Source of the DNA: Zanthoxylum bungeanum
Lineage: Eukaryota; Streptophyta; Magnoliopsida; Sapindales; Rutaceae
DNA length: 64,000 bases
Direction: 5' to 3'
NCBI GenBank assembly: GCA_019454045.1
Contig: SKCR01006519.1
Location: 635,001 to 699,000, forward strand
The translations under genes were made by a program, and so were the position numbers. This document shows positions 35,452 through 47,126 of this stretch, one piece after another. The notes beneath the pieces were generated by a model. That model was not told where the DNA came from, did no database searches, and saw only the letters and a program-made list of their open reading frames with translations. Positions within the stretch are counted from its first letter, which is position 1. Each line of letters starts with the position of its first letter.

Positions 35452-38009
35452 TCTGAATTCATTAAGTTTAAGTTCCAATTATGGCTACCCAAGCCCGACA
35501 GGTATATTCCTATCCTGGAAGGAAATCTCTAAGATGAATGTGAGATCGTGAGCTATTGAGTCTTCGACTAAACCTAAAATCCATTTTCCAAGTTCATTTT
35601 ATGTTTACCTAATCAATATTATTAGTGGACGATTAAAAAGAAGCATTAAGAACTAGACTCGATAAATAAACCAATACATCGCACAAGACATAAAAAATAG
35701 TCAACTTATTAAATCATTGATATTGGTTTTCATCACAACCATAGACAACGTATTTAAGTACAACACATATCTAAGACTACTAAAGACAAAAATAAACTAA
35801 ACATAATAAAACAAGTTGAAAACATAAAAAGTAAAAATACAACAATGAAATAAAATGTTGGGGGTTAGGGGATCCAATTTTATTATTTCCAATCTAGAAA
35901 TCTCTCTTATTATAATATTTAAATTTTCGTTATATTACCAACCGACCATATAGGCGGTATCCTGATTAAGTCATGATTACGCCCAAATATGACTTGCGGT
36001 TATCGCAGTATAGCTGGGGTGTCGATTCCTCAGAGAGATGGTTACATGAACTAATTCACTCAAACAAAAACATTTAGCAATAACTCATTTAAAAACAAGA
36101 TTAAATTGCAATATAAATTAAAGATTACGAAAACTTAAGAGATTTTATCAATGGAGAGAAATAGCAAAGCGTCAGGGTCCCCTCTTGTACCTATTACTTC
36201 TATCCCATTATTGATTCTTTTTATTACGCAACTGAGGATTTCACGTCTCAAACCCACAATTGGAGGATATTCAATTCTACTCAAATTAAAGTTCTAAGGT
36301 AATTATAATTTTATATTCTCTACGTTCACAACTCACAAGGTTATCGTTACAACCTATCCAACGACGATAATATACCCTCGGGCAATATTGCAGCAAAAGA
36401 TGAACTCGCAAAACAACCTTAACCAATACAACTAATTTTACCAACAACACATAGAAAAAGCATGAATGAATCTATTAAATAAAATAATAATTACATTAAA
36501 TAATTAAAATCATCCACGAATCAAATAATAAAATAAAAGAATATGGTACAAGAGTTTGCCCTTAGCTTTGCCTTAGGGGGTTAGTTCCGCATGCCGAAGG
36601 AAGAAATAGCAAAGATGGATTGGAGGGACATCGTATGGATCATTATCTCTGCTCCCTGGATTGCGCACGGCCTTTGCATGAAAATAACTCACTGGGACTC
36701 TTCGACTCCCTGCCACATGCACAAGCTCCTTCCTTCACTTGCCACGCACTTGCTTCCCTCTTCTTTTGTTGTTTTCTTCTCGGCACTTAGGGTCTGCTTC
36801 ACTCGGCACACAGCAGTTTTTTTTTTTTTTTGTTTCTCTCGACAGTGTGCTTTTTCTCTCCTCTGCGCACTTGTATGCGCTGGCAACTTCTTGATTTCCT
36901 GCGCTGGCAGCCTTTTGTTCTCTCTACTCTTGTGTTAAGCGCAGGCCCCCCAGAACTGCTCCTTTGCCACCTTCTTATATAATGCAGACTGTATGCGCTT
37001 AGTCTCTCTCCGCTCACTGTTTTAGGGTTTCTTATTTGCTCTCGGCCCCACCTTATTCAGTCAAAATTTGTGTCTTTGTGAATCTTGTTCTTCTTATTTC
37101 CTAAAATAATAACAAGAAACAACCATTACTAAATTAACTTAAATAATTAACACTTTCTAAATTAACATAATAATGAAAATTATATAATAAAATATGAAAT
37201 ATAATGCTAATTACTTAACAATAAACCAGAATAAATGATGTTTCAAAGTACATTTTCATGCACTTATCAAGTCATATTTTAATTAATTCCAACCGACCAT
37301 AAAATCGATATCCAATTAAGTCAGGTTAAAATTAATTTAATTAGGTCCAACCGACCATAAAGGCAGTATCCAATTAATTCAGGTTTTAAGATAATTTATA
37401 TATTATAAATTAAGAGAGATTAATCTAAACTATCATAATAAAAGTTTCACATTTCACCCCAGCAGAAAGAAGTTACCTACTCATGCTTAAATAAAAACAC
37501 AAACTATTTTATTGCTAAAATAAAAAGAAAATACAAGAAAGCTGAAAATAAACAAGCAAGATACTCTCTTCTTAATATTCTAAGAAATTCCCCAAAAGAA
37601 AATATGAAGAAAATCCTCTAATTTCAGCCTTAATTTATAGGCTTCAAAATCGGCCCGTGTCGCGACTCAAAACACATGCGCCTCGCGACGCGTGCTACAG
37701 TATTGTACATGTGTCGGGAAATCAATAATTGTGCTGACGTCATGATGACGCACGTGATGACGCGATGATGATTCGGCGTCGCGACTCGTTGAGGCTTGCG
37801 CGTCGCGACGCGTGAATAGTAAATTTTCCATTTTGCCTTTTTTGATCCGTTTTTCACCGTTTTAGCCCCGATTTGATTCTAGTAAGTCATAATATATTAT
37901 TTATCTACAAAATAAACACAAATACATCAAAACGTTCATAAAACTCGAGAAACTAATAAAAATATTAAGTAAAAGAGGCGGTAAATATTGATATATTTTC
38001 CGCTCATCA
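35452..38009 (-). mobile_element. Diverged Tat-like LTR fragment, split by a solo LTR
   Basis: 35452-35973 and 37270-38009 together form the minus-strand counterpart of about 27085-28620. Shared features are AATTATGGCTACCCA, the ACCGACCATA.AGGCGGTA repeats, CG-rich TCGCGACGCG motifs (37655-37815) and the terminal CTCATCA at 38009. The other LTR end is missing at 35452. It is clearly more diverged than the LTR pair at 26689-35210, so it is an older insertion or another subfamily. Confidence 0.75.
35974..37269. mobile_element. Solo LTR (1.3 kb)
   Basis: Begins TGATTACGCCCAAATATGAC and ends TTTCATGCACTTATCA, flanked by the perfect 5-bp duplication AGTCA (35969-35973 and 37270-37274). No interior is present. 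It is inserted in the Tat-like LTR fragment. The minus strand probably carries the sense orientation, because its end resembles the U5 end of other gypsy LTRs. A T-run and CT-rich tract lie at 36800-36850. Open frames at 36591-37017 are not convincing. Confidence 0.8.
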
Positions 38010-39008
38010 GTAATCCTAACGAAATTTCAACAGAGTTCCGTCTATAAAACAAACTTCCATTATACAATCCATACTCATCAAACTTACATTCATATTCGAT
38101 TCGTAATATACACACATCCGCAAATCAATTCAACATCACTAGCCCAAATCTCAGGCCTACAATAACTTCCTCCACACATTTTTACTCGACCATATTCTCC
38201 GATTAAATCTGTCATTTACTTCCAACCACAAGTCAATAATTTATATAGTCTAAGCAAGTAAATTAATCACACTTTAAAGCTAATTACAATCTGAAACACA
38301 TAACACACATAAATCGAATATAACTATGAATTACACGAAAGTTGAGATTCGGAGGTACGTTACTACTCGGAAGGGTCGCGACAACAAAGAGGGAACTCAG
38401 AACATCGGTGGTAAAAGTCTGTCCGCTTTTCCATGACGCACGTGGCCTCACGCGTCGTTGCTTTAGGCTCTCGTGTATGCCACGCGCCGGTTGGAATCCA
38501 GATTTTTAATTGGTCAAGCGTTCGTATCCTCATCCCGGTTCCAATACCGCTAACGGTTTGTCAATCAAAGTTTTGGATTAATGGAAAATCAAGAAAAAAT
38601 CATAAAAAATTTCTTACCGAAAAATCAATGAAAATCGATAGTTTCCCACGATAACACCACTGTCAAAATGATCATCTCGTTGAGCTCTATATTTTTCTTA
38701 AAAGACCTGGTCGAGATCCACTCTGAATTGGACGGATCGGGATAGAAATTCTCTATTTTCTCTCTTTTTCTCATCAACTTCTTTCTCTCTTTCTCTACTC
38801 AAGAAAATGCCTCAGGGAAAAAAAAAAAATTGGATGCAATTGCTTTATATACTATCATGTCAAATATCATTTGCCTCCCCTCCACTTATTCATTTTATCA
38901 TTTTTAATTCAAACTTTACAAACCCAATAATTAAGTCCCTAAATTTCCAAGACGCCCATAATTAATAAATTAAAACATGAAAATAAATAAATAAATTTGG
39001 GTGTTACA
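38010..39008 (-). repeat. Probable chromovirus-like LTR remnant
   Basis: The right end reads TGTAACACCCAAATTTATTT on the minus strand, a common start of plant Ty3/gypsy chromovirus LTRs. It is AT-rich with a CA-rich stretch at 38040-38340. The other boundary and any target duplication were not found, so the call is tentative. No gene is seen; the open frame at 38433-38654 has no recognisable domain. Confidence 0.4.
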
Positions 39009-40195
39009 TCCACTCTTGCCAATCTCAAACCTTTTCATGCATATTCATTGCATAACATCATTTCATACATAACCACACACTTGAACATACCATGAACATG
39101 CAACTAACCCAAATAACAACCCCCTTTCATCAACATCCATTAAACATCTACATAATTCTATTCACATTACTAACAATATATCACAACACATCTCATTCAG
39201 CCAGAACGTAGCTATACACAAATTTGTTGTCATGTTATTAAACACCAAATTCATGTCATTAACCTTACCAAAACACAACTTATACGTACGTTTTATCCAT
39301 ATACTCGGCCAAATGGCCATTTTTCCCTTTCAAATTTCAAGCAAACACAAGGCATAACCATCATCCTATAATTCACATGCTACTATTAAACACTTGAATT
39401 AACCTAAAAAATAGAAATTTTCATCCCTATACAGCAATGGTTCAGCCCTTACAAATCCATTTTTAATTTACGGATACAAGCCAAACAAAGGCACAGCTTA
39501 ACACAAGGTAATCATATAAACACATATACACACATAGATTAAGTCAATTTGAGAAAATAAACACCAATCCAACCCTAGGGTTTACTAGGTACGAAAAAAG
39601 ATGAAATTACTTGAAAGAGAATTGCATTCATGAAATAAAATGAAGAAAAAGACTTATTAGGCCTTGATGGTTGCTTGAAGAAGCAAACTTGCATCTCTTG
39701 TGTTAGGCGTGAGTGAATGAACAAAAATTTAGTTTTTGTATTTTGGTAAATCGTAAAAAAAAAAATGGAATAAGGAACAAGGTAAATAGTGGTTAAGACA
39801 AATTTTTTTTTAAAATAAAATATTGATTTAATGAAGTTGCATGCACCAGATAATGGATCATTCCCTAAATTTATTATTCACCCAGCAAAAATATACATTT
39901 TGACCCTATTCTACTCAAAAGTTGGAAAAATATTCAGCATGAAATTTATAGATCTTGGTTTAAGCTTTCCGACCGCTTAATGATCACTAAAAATGAATTT
40001 CAGTAGCAAAATTTAGAACCAAAATACTAAAATTTACCTATAACTCAGTAAAAACTAACTGTACCGAGAAATTGAAAATGTCACCCCTTGATCCTGTAAT
40101 AATTTATATGAGTAATAAATATGTTAATAATGCCTAATTAAGCCCTAATATATGTCTCATAAATTCATGAGTAGGGTGACGGCCAGGGTATTACA
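39009..40195 (-). repeat. Second probable chromovirus-like LTR remnant
   Basis: The minus strand starts TGTAATACCCTGGCCGTCAC at 40195, again a chromovirus-like LTR start. The first 370 bases on the minus strand have the look of a U3 region, followed by a polyadenine/T-rich part and a leader-like region (AAACCCTAGGGTTGG). The left boundary is unclear and may reach about 39009. No open frame of note. Confidence 0.4.
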
Positions 40196-41675
40196 AATAT
40201 GCTTCAAATAAATAAGGGACGATCACATTTACAGGAAAACACGCCCAACCTTTTCTTTTACTCTCCAAAGTAATAACAAGGAACCATACTCATAATATGC
40301 TAAGGCTTACAATGATTATCACACACGCTGCCTTGCATGTTCTTAGCCAAACAATATATACTAGCACCATTTACACCAGCTGCCTTAGGGTGTGTTGGCT
40401 CAATGGCCGCCAGCCAACAAGCAATAGAAGTTATTTCTTAACTGCTCTATGAATGTAAGGCATGATGAAGTTTATCCACAATCCTGCAAATCACAATTCC
40501 CCTGTGTTTCATGCAATGGCAGTTACCAGCGGTTGCCACTCAGTGTAACTGCCCCTTTGTATGTTGGAGGTTACCAACAAGCATCCCACGGACTGCTCAC
40601 ATATGTGCACTCAGCAGATTTTTCCGAGACATTCCCAACTCCTCAAGGACAGTACTAACCATCTAGTATGTCAACACTAGCCCTATACCACCTTCCATAG
40701 GTACTATTACTTCTTGGACCATTACTCGAGTTATCTATGAATCTCTGTCACTCTTGAGGACCATGAAAAGACAATATTCACTTGTCTTTTCTGCACATTT
40801 CCTATATAAGATTTCGCACTCATTGCTAAACCCTTTTCTAATTTATTAGCCAAATATTTCCCTTTCATTTCCAATGATGAGTGTTTGCTTGCTTTTGATA
40901 GGTTAAAGAAGGCCCTAACCTCAGCTCCCATCATCTCATCACAGGATTGGTCTCTACCTTTCAAATTGAAGCCCTAGGCTTTGATTATTGTTTATATCTG
41001 GTTGTGCTGCTGTTTAGAAGTTTATGATCGTTCATTCTGGTTTTTTCATACTTGATAATGGTGTATAGATTCTCCAAATTTGTCGGTTTTGGTACTCCAT
41101 TTTCCATGTTATGAGACTACATGTTATCATCTGTTCTTCATCCAAGGCTCTGGAAAATATGATTGCGTATGCATGTTTTGACTCCCTTTCTTGTGCTTCA
41201 ATTGATTCTCTTACTGCACAGGCCTTGTTTTAAAATATACTCAAGTTGAAGAAGCTCTTGTTCATGAATTGATTTAAGTTATGCTCGTGCCTTCGTCGTT
41301 TATTATTCTAGTGATCAATGCTTGATTTTTCTGCTCTACGATTTGATTCGTAACTCTAAATTTCAATGGTCTTATGTATGTATAGGGATGATCTCAATAA
41401 GACTATCTAATCAATGAATGACACGTATTTTAATTATTTTTTCCTCTATTTTAAGATGTATCATTCATTATGATAAAATTATGACCATTATGGGAAAACA
41501 AAATGCTTGCGTAAAATTAATTATTACACATTATGTAATTATGCGGAAAACAAACGAGCTTGTACAAACCACAAAACCACACACACACAGCAGCACTGGG
41601 ATCAAAGGCAGGATGCCTTATTGAGGTGCAAAAGCAAAAGCAAAAGCAAAATTAAAATTAAAGATGGCCATGTAA
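40196..41675. other. Intergenic region downstream of the VWA gene
   Basis: No supported gene. It is less repetitive than its surroundings and is probably ancestral host DNA. The short frames at 40449-40658 (plus) and 40731-40964 (minus) have ordinary composition but no domain I recognise. A minus-strand CAATAAG (complement of 41617-41623) lies about 55 bases after the VWA stop and could be its polyadenylation signal. Confidence 0.5.
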
Positions 41676-43676
41676 TCAAAGGCCTCTGTTAATTATTTTT
41701 TCAATGGCTTGGAGAGACTGAATGGCTGCCTGAATATAGAAGCTAATAGGTCCAGAGATGGGAGCAAGGGGATTGGCAGCGAGTTCTTCCTTCACATCCT
41801 CATCAGCTGAGAGTAGTGGCTTACTGGGATCCTCATCAAACGACTTGGCTTGCTCAAGGTATTTGTCCATACGAGGAGTGGCAAATAGCCTCAGGCTTTC
41901 CAAATCACCTCTTGCAGCGAAACGCTGGCGATCATGGGACGTCTCAGAGGAAAGTGCAAAAGGAAGCCCTTGCTTCTCGTAGATTTCTTGTGATTTCATC
42001 AAGTTCAAGAGCTGTTGCAGCTCGATCCTCAGCATCTCAACCAACGGATTAGACGCATCAACAACATCCTCCAAGGAGTTCTGTGCTTCAACGAGCATGT
42101 CCCGAGCATCCTCCAGCTTACTGCCGTCAGCCATGATTCTGGCTTCTTTTATCATTTTCGCAGTCCGGAGACGGGTCTCCTCAGTTATCACCTCTGGCAT
42201 CTCTTCCTGACCTGTAGATGAGCCTGTGCGGCGTACAGTAAGGGTCGCAGGAGGAGCCTCGAACAGTCTTCCCCCAGTGCTGCATATGCATACATATTCC
42301 ATTCCATGATATTTATTAATTCATCAAACATATAAGAGGTTATATTTAATCAGTACTTGTATAAAAATACTGGCAATTTAGTATAAAAATACTGGCATTT
42401 AGTACTTGTATTTGTAAGTAATCTCGAGAACATCTGCTCCACGCTCTTTGCCAACAACTGGGAGAAGAAGGTCCACTATGACCTTGCGCACCTCTTTGCA
42501 GTAGAGATCTCCAAATGTAACAGTTACAGAGCCAGCGGCATCGTCCTTGGTTTGAGGATAGCTTCCTGCCGACACCTGCTCAATTGTCGATTCGTCCTCT
42601 ATTTGTGCCACGGTCAGCTTTAGGTCCTGAACAACAACAGTGAGAAGCCCAGCCAAACACTGAGAAAAAGCCAGGCTCAAGTTATCCGTGTTTTGAACAT
42701 CAGAGAACGTTCCTCCCATGCTATTATCTGCGATAGCCTTGAGCACCTATTAAATTAAATCACAAGTACAAACATAATTAGAAACTTAATTACTGCTGAA
42801 TATATATTAATATATAAATATAGTTAAAAGGGGAAATAAAAAACGTACCCTCGGTTCGTGATTTATGCCAAAACCGAATGTGTATACGGGCACATTGCCA
42901 ACTGGTACCTGCGCAGCATCACCACCTGCGTTCTGCTCACCATCAGACATAAGCATGATGCCAATCACACGCCCACCGTTAAGACTACGGTCATTGAGCA
43001 CTTTTAAACCAGTTTGAAGGCCAGCAGTGATGTTCGTTGCACCGTCGGCATTTAAACCATTGATTAGATTTTCGAGCTCCGTTTGAGAGCTTTCAGTGAC
43101 CTGACGCAAGGGGCACAACCTATTGGCAGCTGCGGAGAATGTGACAACCGACAAACGATCAATGGGGCTAAGCTTCTTAATCACAAATAGCATGGCTGTC
43201 TTCACTTTTGCTAACTTCTCTCCCTTCATGCTTCCGCTTACATCTAGTACGGCCACAAGATCCAATCCAGGTCTGTCATTGCTGGAATCACCACCAGTGA
43301 GCTCCAGCATCACTTTGAGTTTGGTTTCATCAAGTGGTGCCATGTTATTGTTTCTACTTACCAACTGTACCCTTCCCGGCACTATTGGTATTGGTCTTGA
43401 CCCTGAAATATGGCATTCCAAAGGCAAACACATTTTAGCCAACTATTCCAGCTTAGCATATAATTTTAAGAACCACAATTAGCTAATTAGCTAAGCCAAG
43501 AACCATAACATGGCTAAAGCATTTCAAAAAGAAAAAGAAAAAAAAAATTGAGTGCTTAGAATGAAGAAAGAAACCATAAAAACGCTCATTGATATGATAT
43601 ATCGGTAATAGAGAAATGAATCAAAGCATAAACCTGAGGCTTGAGAATCAATCTGCTCATCGTCATTGAAACTCAT
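41676..43676 (-). CDS. VWA-domain protein, WAV3-like family without RING finger
   Basis: Four exons: 43676-43634, 43402-42849, 42746-42406 and 42279-41676. All introns are GT-AG and the total is 1542 nt, giving 513 residues with no interruption. It starts MSFNDDEQ. A von Willebrand A domain spans about residues 58-230 with a complete MIDAS site: D68-x-S70-x-S72, T137 and D168. The C-terminal half contains a region like that of plant WAV3/EDA40-type proteins (TPRMDKYLEQAKSFDEDPSKP near residue 455). In that family an N-terminal RING makes the protein a ubiquitin ligase; here no RING is encoded, so any ligase role is doubtful. No signal peptide or membrane segment is obvious. A hAT transposon sits 98 bases upstream of the ATG. 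The first small exon (14 codons) is a model choice, supported by frame and splice sites. Confidence 0.88.
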
Positions 43677-43774
43677 TTTGTCGAAAACTGATACCCACTA
43701 CCGTAACTGGATTTGCTAAATTTTCTTGAATGGCTTACTCACACCTCATCCCTTCCAATATATATATATGTACC
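43677..43774 (-). promoter_or_regulatory. Remaining proximal promoter/5' UTR of VWA gene
   Basis: Only 98 bases separate the ATG from the hAT transposon. On the minus strand a (TA)n tract (complement of 43758-43769) could be the TATA box, about 85 bases upstream of the ATG. It touches the target duplication TATGTACC. Upstream control sequences are now displaced by 3.4 kb. Confidence 0.45.
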
Positions 43775-43886
43775 CAGTGGCGGAGCCAGGGATTCAACAC
43801 AGGAGGGGCTAAGATAAAAAGTTCAACAAAAAAAATACCAAAATTTTGAAATTCATTCATATATTTAATATTTTCATTCAATACAT

Positions 43887-46232
43887 TTACAATTGTCCTC
43901 GACGAGCTTTCATATGTTGAAAACGTTGGATAATTACTTCATTATCAATATTACAAAAAATATCCTTTTCTATGTATACTACTAGACTATCATTTAACCA
44001 TTGATCTCCCATCCGATTTCGCAATCGATTTTTCACAAAATGCATAGTTGAAAATGCTCTTTCCACTGTAGCTGTGGCAACCGGTAATATCAATACTAAT
44101 GTCACCAATAAATAAACTAATGGAAACACTTTATCTTTTCCAGTTTCAACCATTCTTCTTGCAAGCTCACCAATCCCTTTCAATCTTGAAAAATCATTAT
44201 CAGAACCAACATCCATAATATAAACTTCAAGCTGAATTTCAAGTGCCATGAGATCCATCGAAGAAAAATCATTTGGATAAAATTCAGCAAGGCGCAGTAA
44301 TTTATGTTTATCAAAAGCTGCAAACGAGTCATTTGGACATAGACATGCCAAACAAAGGAGCAACTCGGTGTTCGTCTCATTGAAGCGGTTGTTTAATTCT
44401 TGAAGTTGCATGTCCAAAACTGCATAAAATAACTCAACACGAAAACGATGTGTATTTGTGATCTTTTGACCCTTGCGTTGTGATCTCCCATTAGTCAAAA
44501 AAATATCATCCATATTAGGAAGATCAATGTCATGATTCTCACAATAGGAAGAAACTTCACCAAGTAAAGAGTCCCATCCATTCTCTCTCATGTTTTGCAA
44601 GTTTCGCCTATACACTCCAATTAATTTCATGGCATTCACAATGTCTTGGTCTTTTTTTTGTAATGCTTGAGATAACTCATATGCAAATCCAAGTATTCTT
44701 TTCATCAAGAATAAGCTAAAAATAAACTCAAATGAATGCATGAATTTCAGCAATGTTGTAGCTTGAAATCTTTGTTCAGAATTTCCCTCATTCGAAATAA
44801 TTTCAAGCATATTAGTAATAGATGAAAACATACTAATTATGCTTAATAACGTACCATAATGTGAGCCCCAACGTGTATCAGCAGGACGTTTCAAAGTTAT
44901 TTCTTGATTTAAACCTCGTCCACTTGAAATCTCATGACTATTAAGTGCTTCAATGACTGCACGAGCATGTTCTTCTTGAAGAATATCACGACGTTTTGCT
45001 GAAGCTCCAACAACATTGACTAACATAGTAATTAAATTGAAGAGAGAATTAACATCTTCATTCTTTTTCGCCACAGAAATAAGAACCAATTGAAGTTGAT
45101 GGGCAAAACAATGAATAAAATAAGCACATTTATTATCCTCCAAAATGAGTGCTTTAAGGCCATTGAACTCGCCTCGCATATTACTAGCTCCATCATACCC
45201 TTGCCCACGCAGCCTAGACATACTCAATCCATGCCTAGAAAATAGCTTGTCAAGTGCCTCTTTTAGTGAAAGAGCTGTAGTACTAGTAACATGTTCAATA
45301 CCGATAAAACGCTCAACCACATAGCCATTTTTATCCACATAACGCAAAACGACAGCCATTTGTTCCTTTGATGATATATCACGAGACTCATCAACAAGAA
45401 TAGAAAACAAAACATCACCCATCTCTCTAATAATAATATTGGTAGTTTCAACTGAAACACAAGTTACAATATCTTTCTGAATCTCATTTGATGTCAACTG
45501 AAGATTTCTAGGAGCATTTTCAAAAGTAATAGCATCAATGTCCTCATTATGGTCAGCAAGGAAATGTAGAAGCTCAAGAAAGTTACCTCGATTATTTGAA
45601 TCTTTAGACTCATCATGCCCACGAAATGCAAGCCCTTGTTTTAACAGAAATCTAACACAATCAATAGTAGCATTCAAATGGGCTCGATATTCACTTCGAG
45701 TTTTTTCTGAATGTCTTGAGAAAGCTATTTCAATATGCTGCTTCTGATTCATCAACGCTTCACAATCATGTCTAGCTTTATTATGAGCACTATTGATATC
45801 TCCCTCATGTTCAATAAATTTTTCTTTCTTCTTCCAATTCTTAAATCCTTGACCAACAAATATATCACCACCACTTTGTTTACCATTCTCTTCTTTAAAA
45901 AGATAACAAAAAAGACAGAATGCAGCATCTTTTTCTATGCTATATTCCAACCAAGAGCCAAAATGTTCAAACCAAGTTGAGACAAACCGTCGTTTTTGAT
46001 TTCCAAAATTTGATAATTTAAAGTTGTGATTTTTAGGTTGAACAAGACCCTTTTGTAAGTACGCTCTTCGGACTTCATCTCGGATATTATGACTATAATA
46101 AGAGATTCGAGGTCTTAATCCAGGATCTGTAGGAAGATCTTGTAAATTAACTTCTACATCTTCACTTGAACAATACTTAGTTTTCTTCGGAGAAGATTGT
46201 AATGTTGATATTCTTTTAAAATATTTCTCCAT
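43887..46232 (-). CDS. hAT transposase (TTF zinc finger, DUF4371, dimerisation domain)
   Basis: A single uninterrupted frame of 781 residues, the usual length for this plant group (often annotated as zinc finger MYM-type 1-like). A TTF-type zinc finger spans about residues 80-165, with C106 and C109 in FCLFC. The RNase-H-like catalytic core (DUF4371 region about 175-420) contains D281 in LVDES, D347 in GYDGASN and H374/C375/H378 in HCFAH. A conserved W455 lies in ADTRWGSHY. The hAT C-terminal dimerisation region is about 690-765, with the catalytic E724 in ATATVERAFS. All expected D, D and E residues are present. It binds the element ends and excises by cut and paste. The start at 46232 is the first Met and is followed by the conserved N-terminal KYF motif. 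The stop lies about 110 bases from the terminus. Confidence 0.93.
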   Translation of the reverse strand: MEKYFKRISTLQSSPKKTKYCSSEDVEVNLQDLPTDPGLRPRISYYSHNIRDEVRRAYLQKGLVQPKNHNFKLSNFGNQKRRFVSTWFEHFGSWLEYSIEKDAAFCLFCYLFKEENGKQSGGDIFVGQGFKNWKKKEKFIEHEGDINSAHNKARHDCEALMNQKQHIEIAFSRHSEKTRSEYRAHLNATIDCVRFLLKQGLAFRGHDESKDSNNRGNFLELLHFLADHNEDIDAITFENAPRNLQLTSNEIQKDIVTCVSVETTNIIIREMGDVLFSILVDESRDISSKEQMAVVLRYVDKNGYVVERFIGIEHVTSTTALSLKEALDKLFSRHGLSMSRLRGQGYDGASNMRGEFNGLKALILEDNKCAYFIHCFAHQLQLVLISVAKKNEDVNSLFNLITMLVNVVGASAKRRDILQEEHARAVIEALNSHEISSGRGLNQEITLKRPADTRWGSHYGTLLSIISMFSSITNMLEIISNEGNSEQRFQATTLLKFMHSFEFIFSLFLMKRILGFAYELSQALQKKDQDIVNAMKLIGVYRRNLQNMRENGWDSLLGEVSSYCENHDIDLPNMDDIFLTNGRSQRKGQKITNTHRFRVELFYAVLDMQLQELNNRFNETNTELLLCLACLCPNDSFAAFDKHKLLRLAEFYPNDFSSMDLMALEIQLEVYIMDVGSDNDFSRLKGIGELARRMVETGKDKVFPLVYLLVTLVLILPVATATVERAFSTMHFVKNRLRNRMGDQWLNDSLVVYIEKDIFCNIDNEVIIQRFQHMKARRGQL

Positions 46233-46467
46233 AACTATATCAAATAAACAAAAGAATAATTTAGTTTCCTATTTTATTATTATTATATGAAAAAAATGTT
46301 TATGAAACTTCATCAGCACCAAAACGTGTTTCCTATTTTATTATTATTATTATTAATTTTTTTCTATGCAAATAAAGTGAAACCCACAATTTCAATGATG
46401 CAATCAATTTAAGTAATTAACAAATGTACAAATTAAACAGAACTCATTAAGTTAATGGCATTAACGA

Positions 46468-46953
46468 TTAACCCATTTCAAGCATCAAATTGAAAACAAA
46501 AAATAAAAATAAAAAAAGAAAGATATTTGTTAATTTGCATAATATTTGCAATCAAAAATGGATTTAACAAAAATGGATTTGCAATCAAAAATAAAAAATG
46601 GATTTGCATAATACTGTAGTAATGATGATTAACAAAAAATAAAAATAAAAGAAAAAAGAAAGATAGCAGGGGCTGTAATACACGCATTAACGATTACCCA
46701 TTTCAAAAAAATTAAACAGAACCCATTAAGTTAATGGCATTAACGATTAACCCATTTCAAGCATCAAATTGAAAACAAAAAATAAAAAAAAAAAAGAAAG
46801 ATATTTGTTAATTTGTATAATATTTGCAATCAAAAATGGATTTAACAAAAATGGATTTGCAATCAAAAATAAAAAATGGATTTGCATAGTACTAATAGTA
46901 GTAATGATGATTAACAAAAAAATTAAAAAGAAAAAGAAAAAAGAAAGATACCA
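46468..46953. repeat. Tandem duplication in hAT leader
   Basis: 46468-46681 and 46740-46953 are near-identical copies of about 215 bp, each ending near the motif CAGGGG. They separate the transposase start from the right terminus and could hold repeated transposase-binding or promoter elements. Short open frames here are low complexity. Confidence 0.75.
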
Positions 46954-47088
46954 GGGGGCAGGGGCTGTCGGCTGTTGCTGTGAAGTGTGAAAAACTGAAG
47001 ATGAAGATTGAATATTGAAGGGCACTCTGATTTTGAAAAAAGCAGGGCTAGTAACAATTTTTTTTTTTTTAAGTTTGATAAAAAAATT

Positions 47089-47126
47089 TTGGGCCCAGCA
47101 GGGGCTGCAGCCCCTGCTGGGCCCAA
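47089..47126. repeat. 38-base perfect palindrome near hAT right end
   Basis: The half site is GGGCCCAGCAGGGGCTG followed by its exact complement, extended by AT pairs on both sides. It lies 16 bases from the element terminus and is strikingly GC-rich in AT-rich DNA. It may be a subterminal transposase-binding structure. Confidence 0.9.

Noticed and set aside
38010..40195. Full chromovirus element bounded by two LTRs
   Set aside because: The two TGTAACACCC/TGTAATACCC-starting segments differ from each other, no interior, primer site or target duplication was found; kept only as tentative LTR remnants.
40449..40964. Two short frames (plus 40449-40658, minus 40731-40964) with ordinary amino acid composition
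   Set aside because: No domain, no splice context I could support, and no neighbouring exons; left as intergenic.
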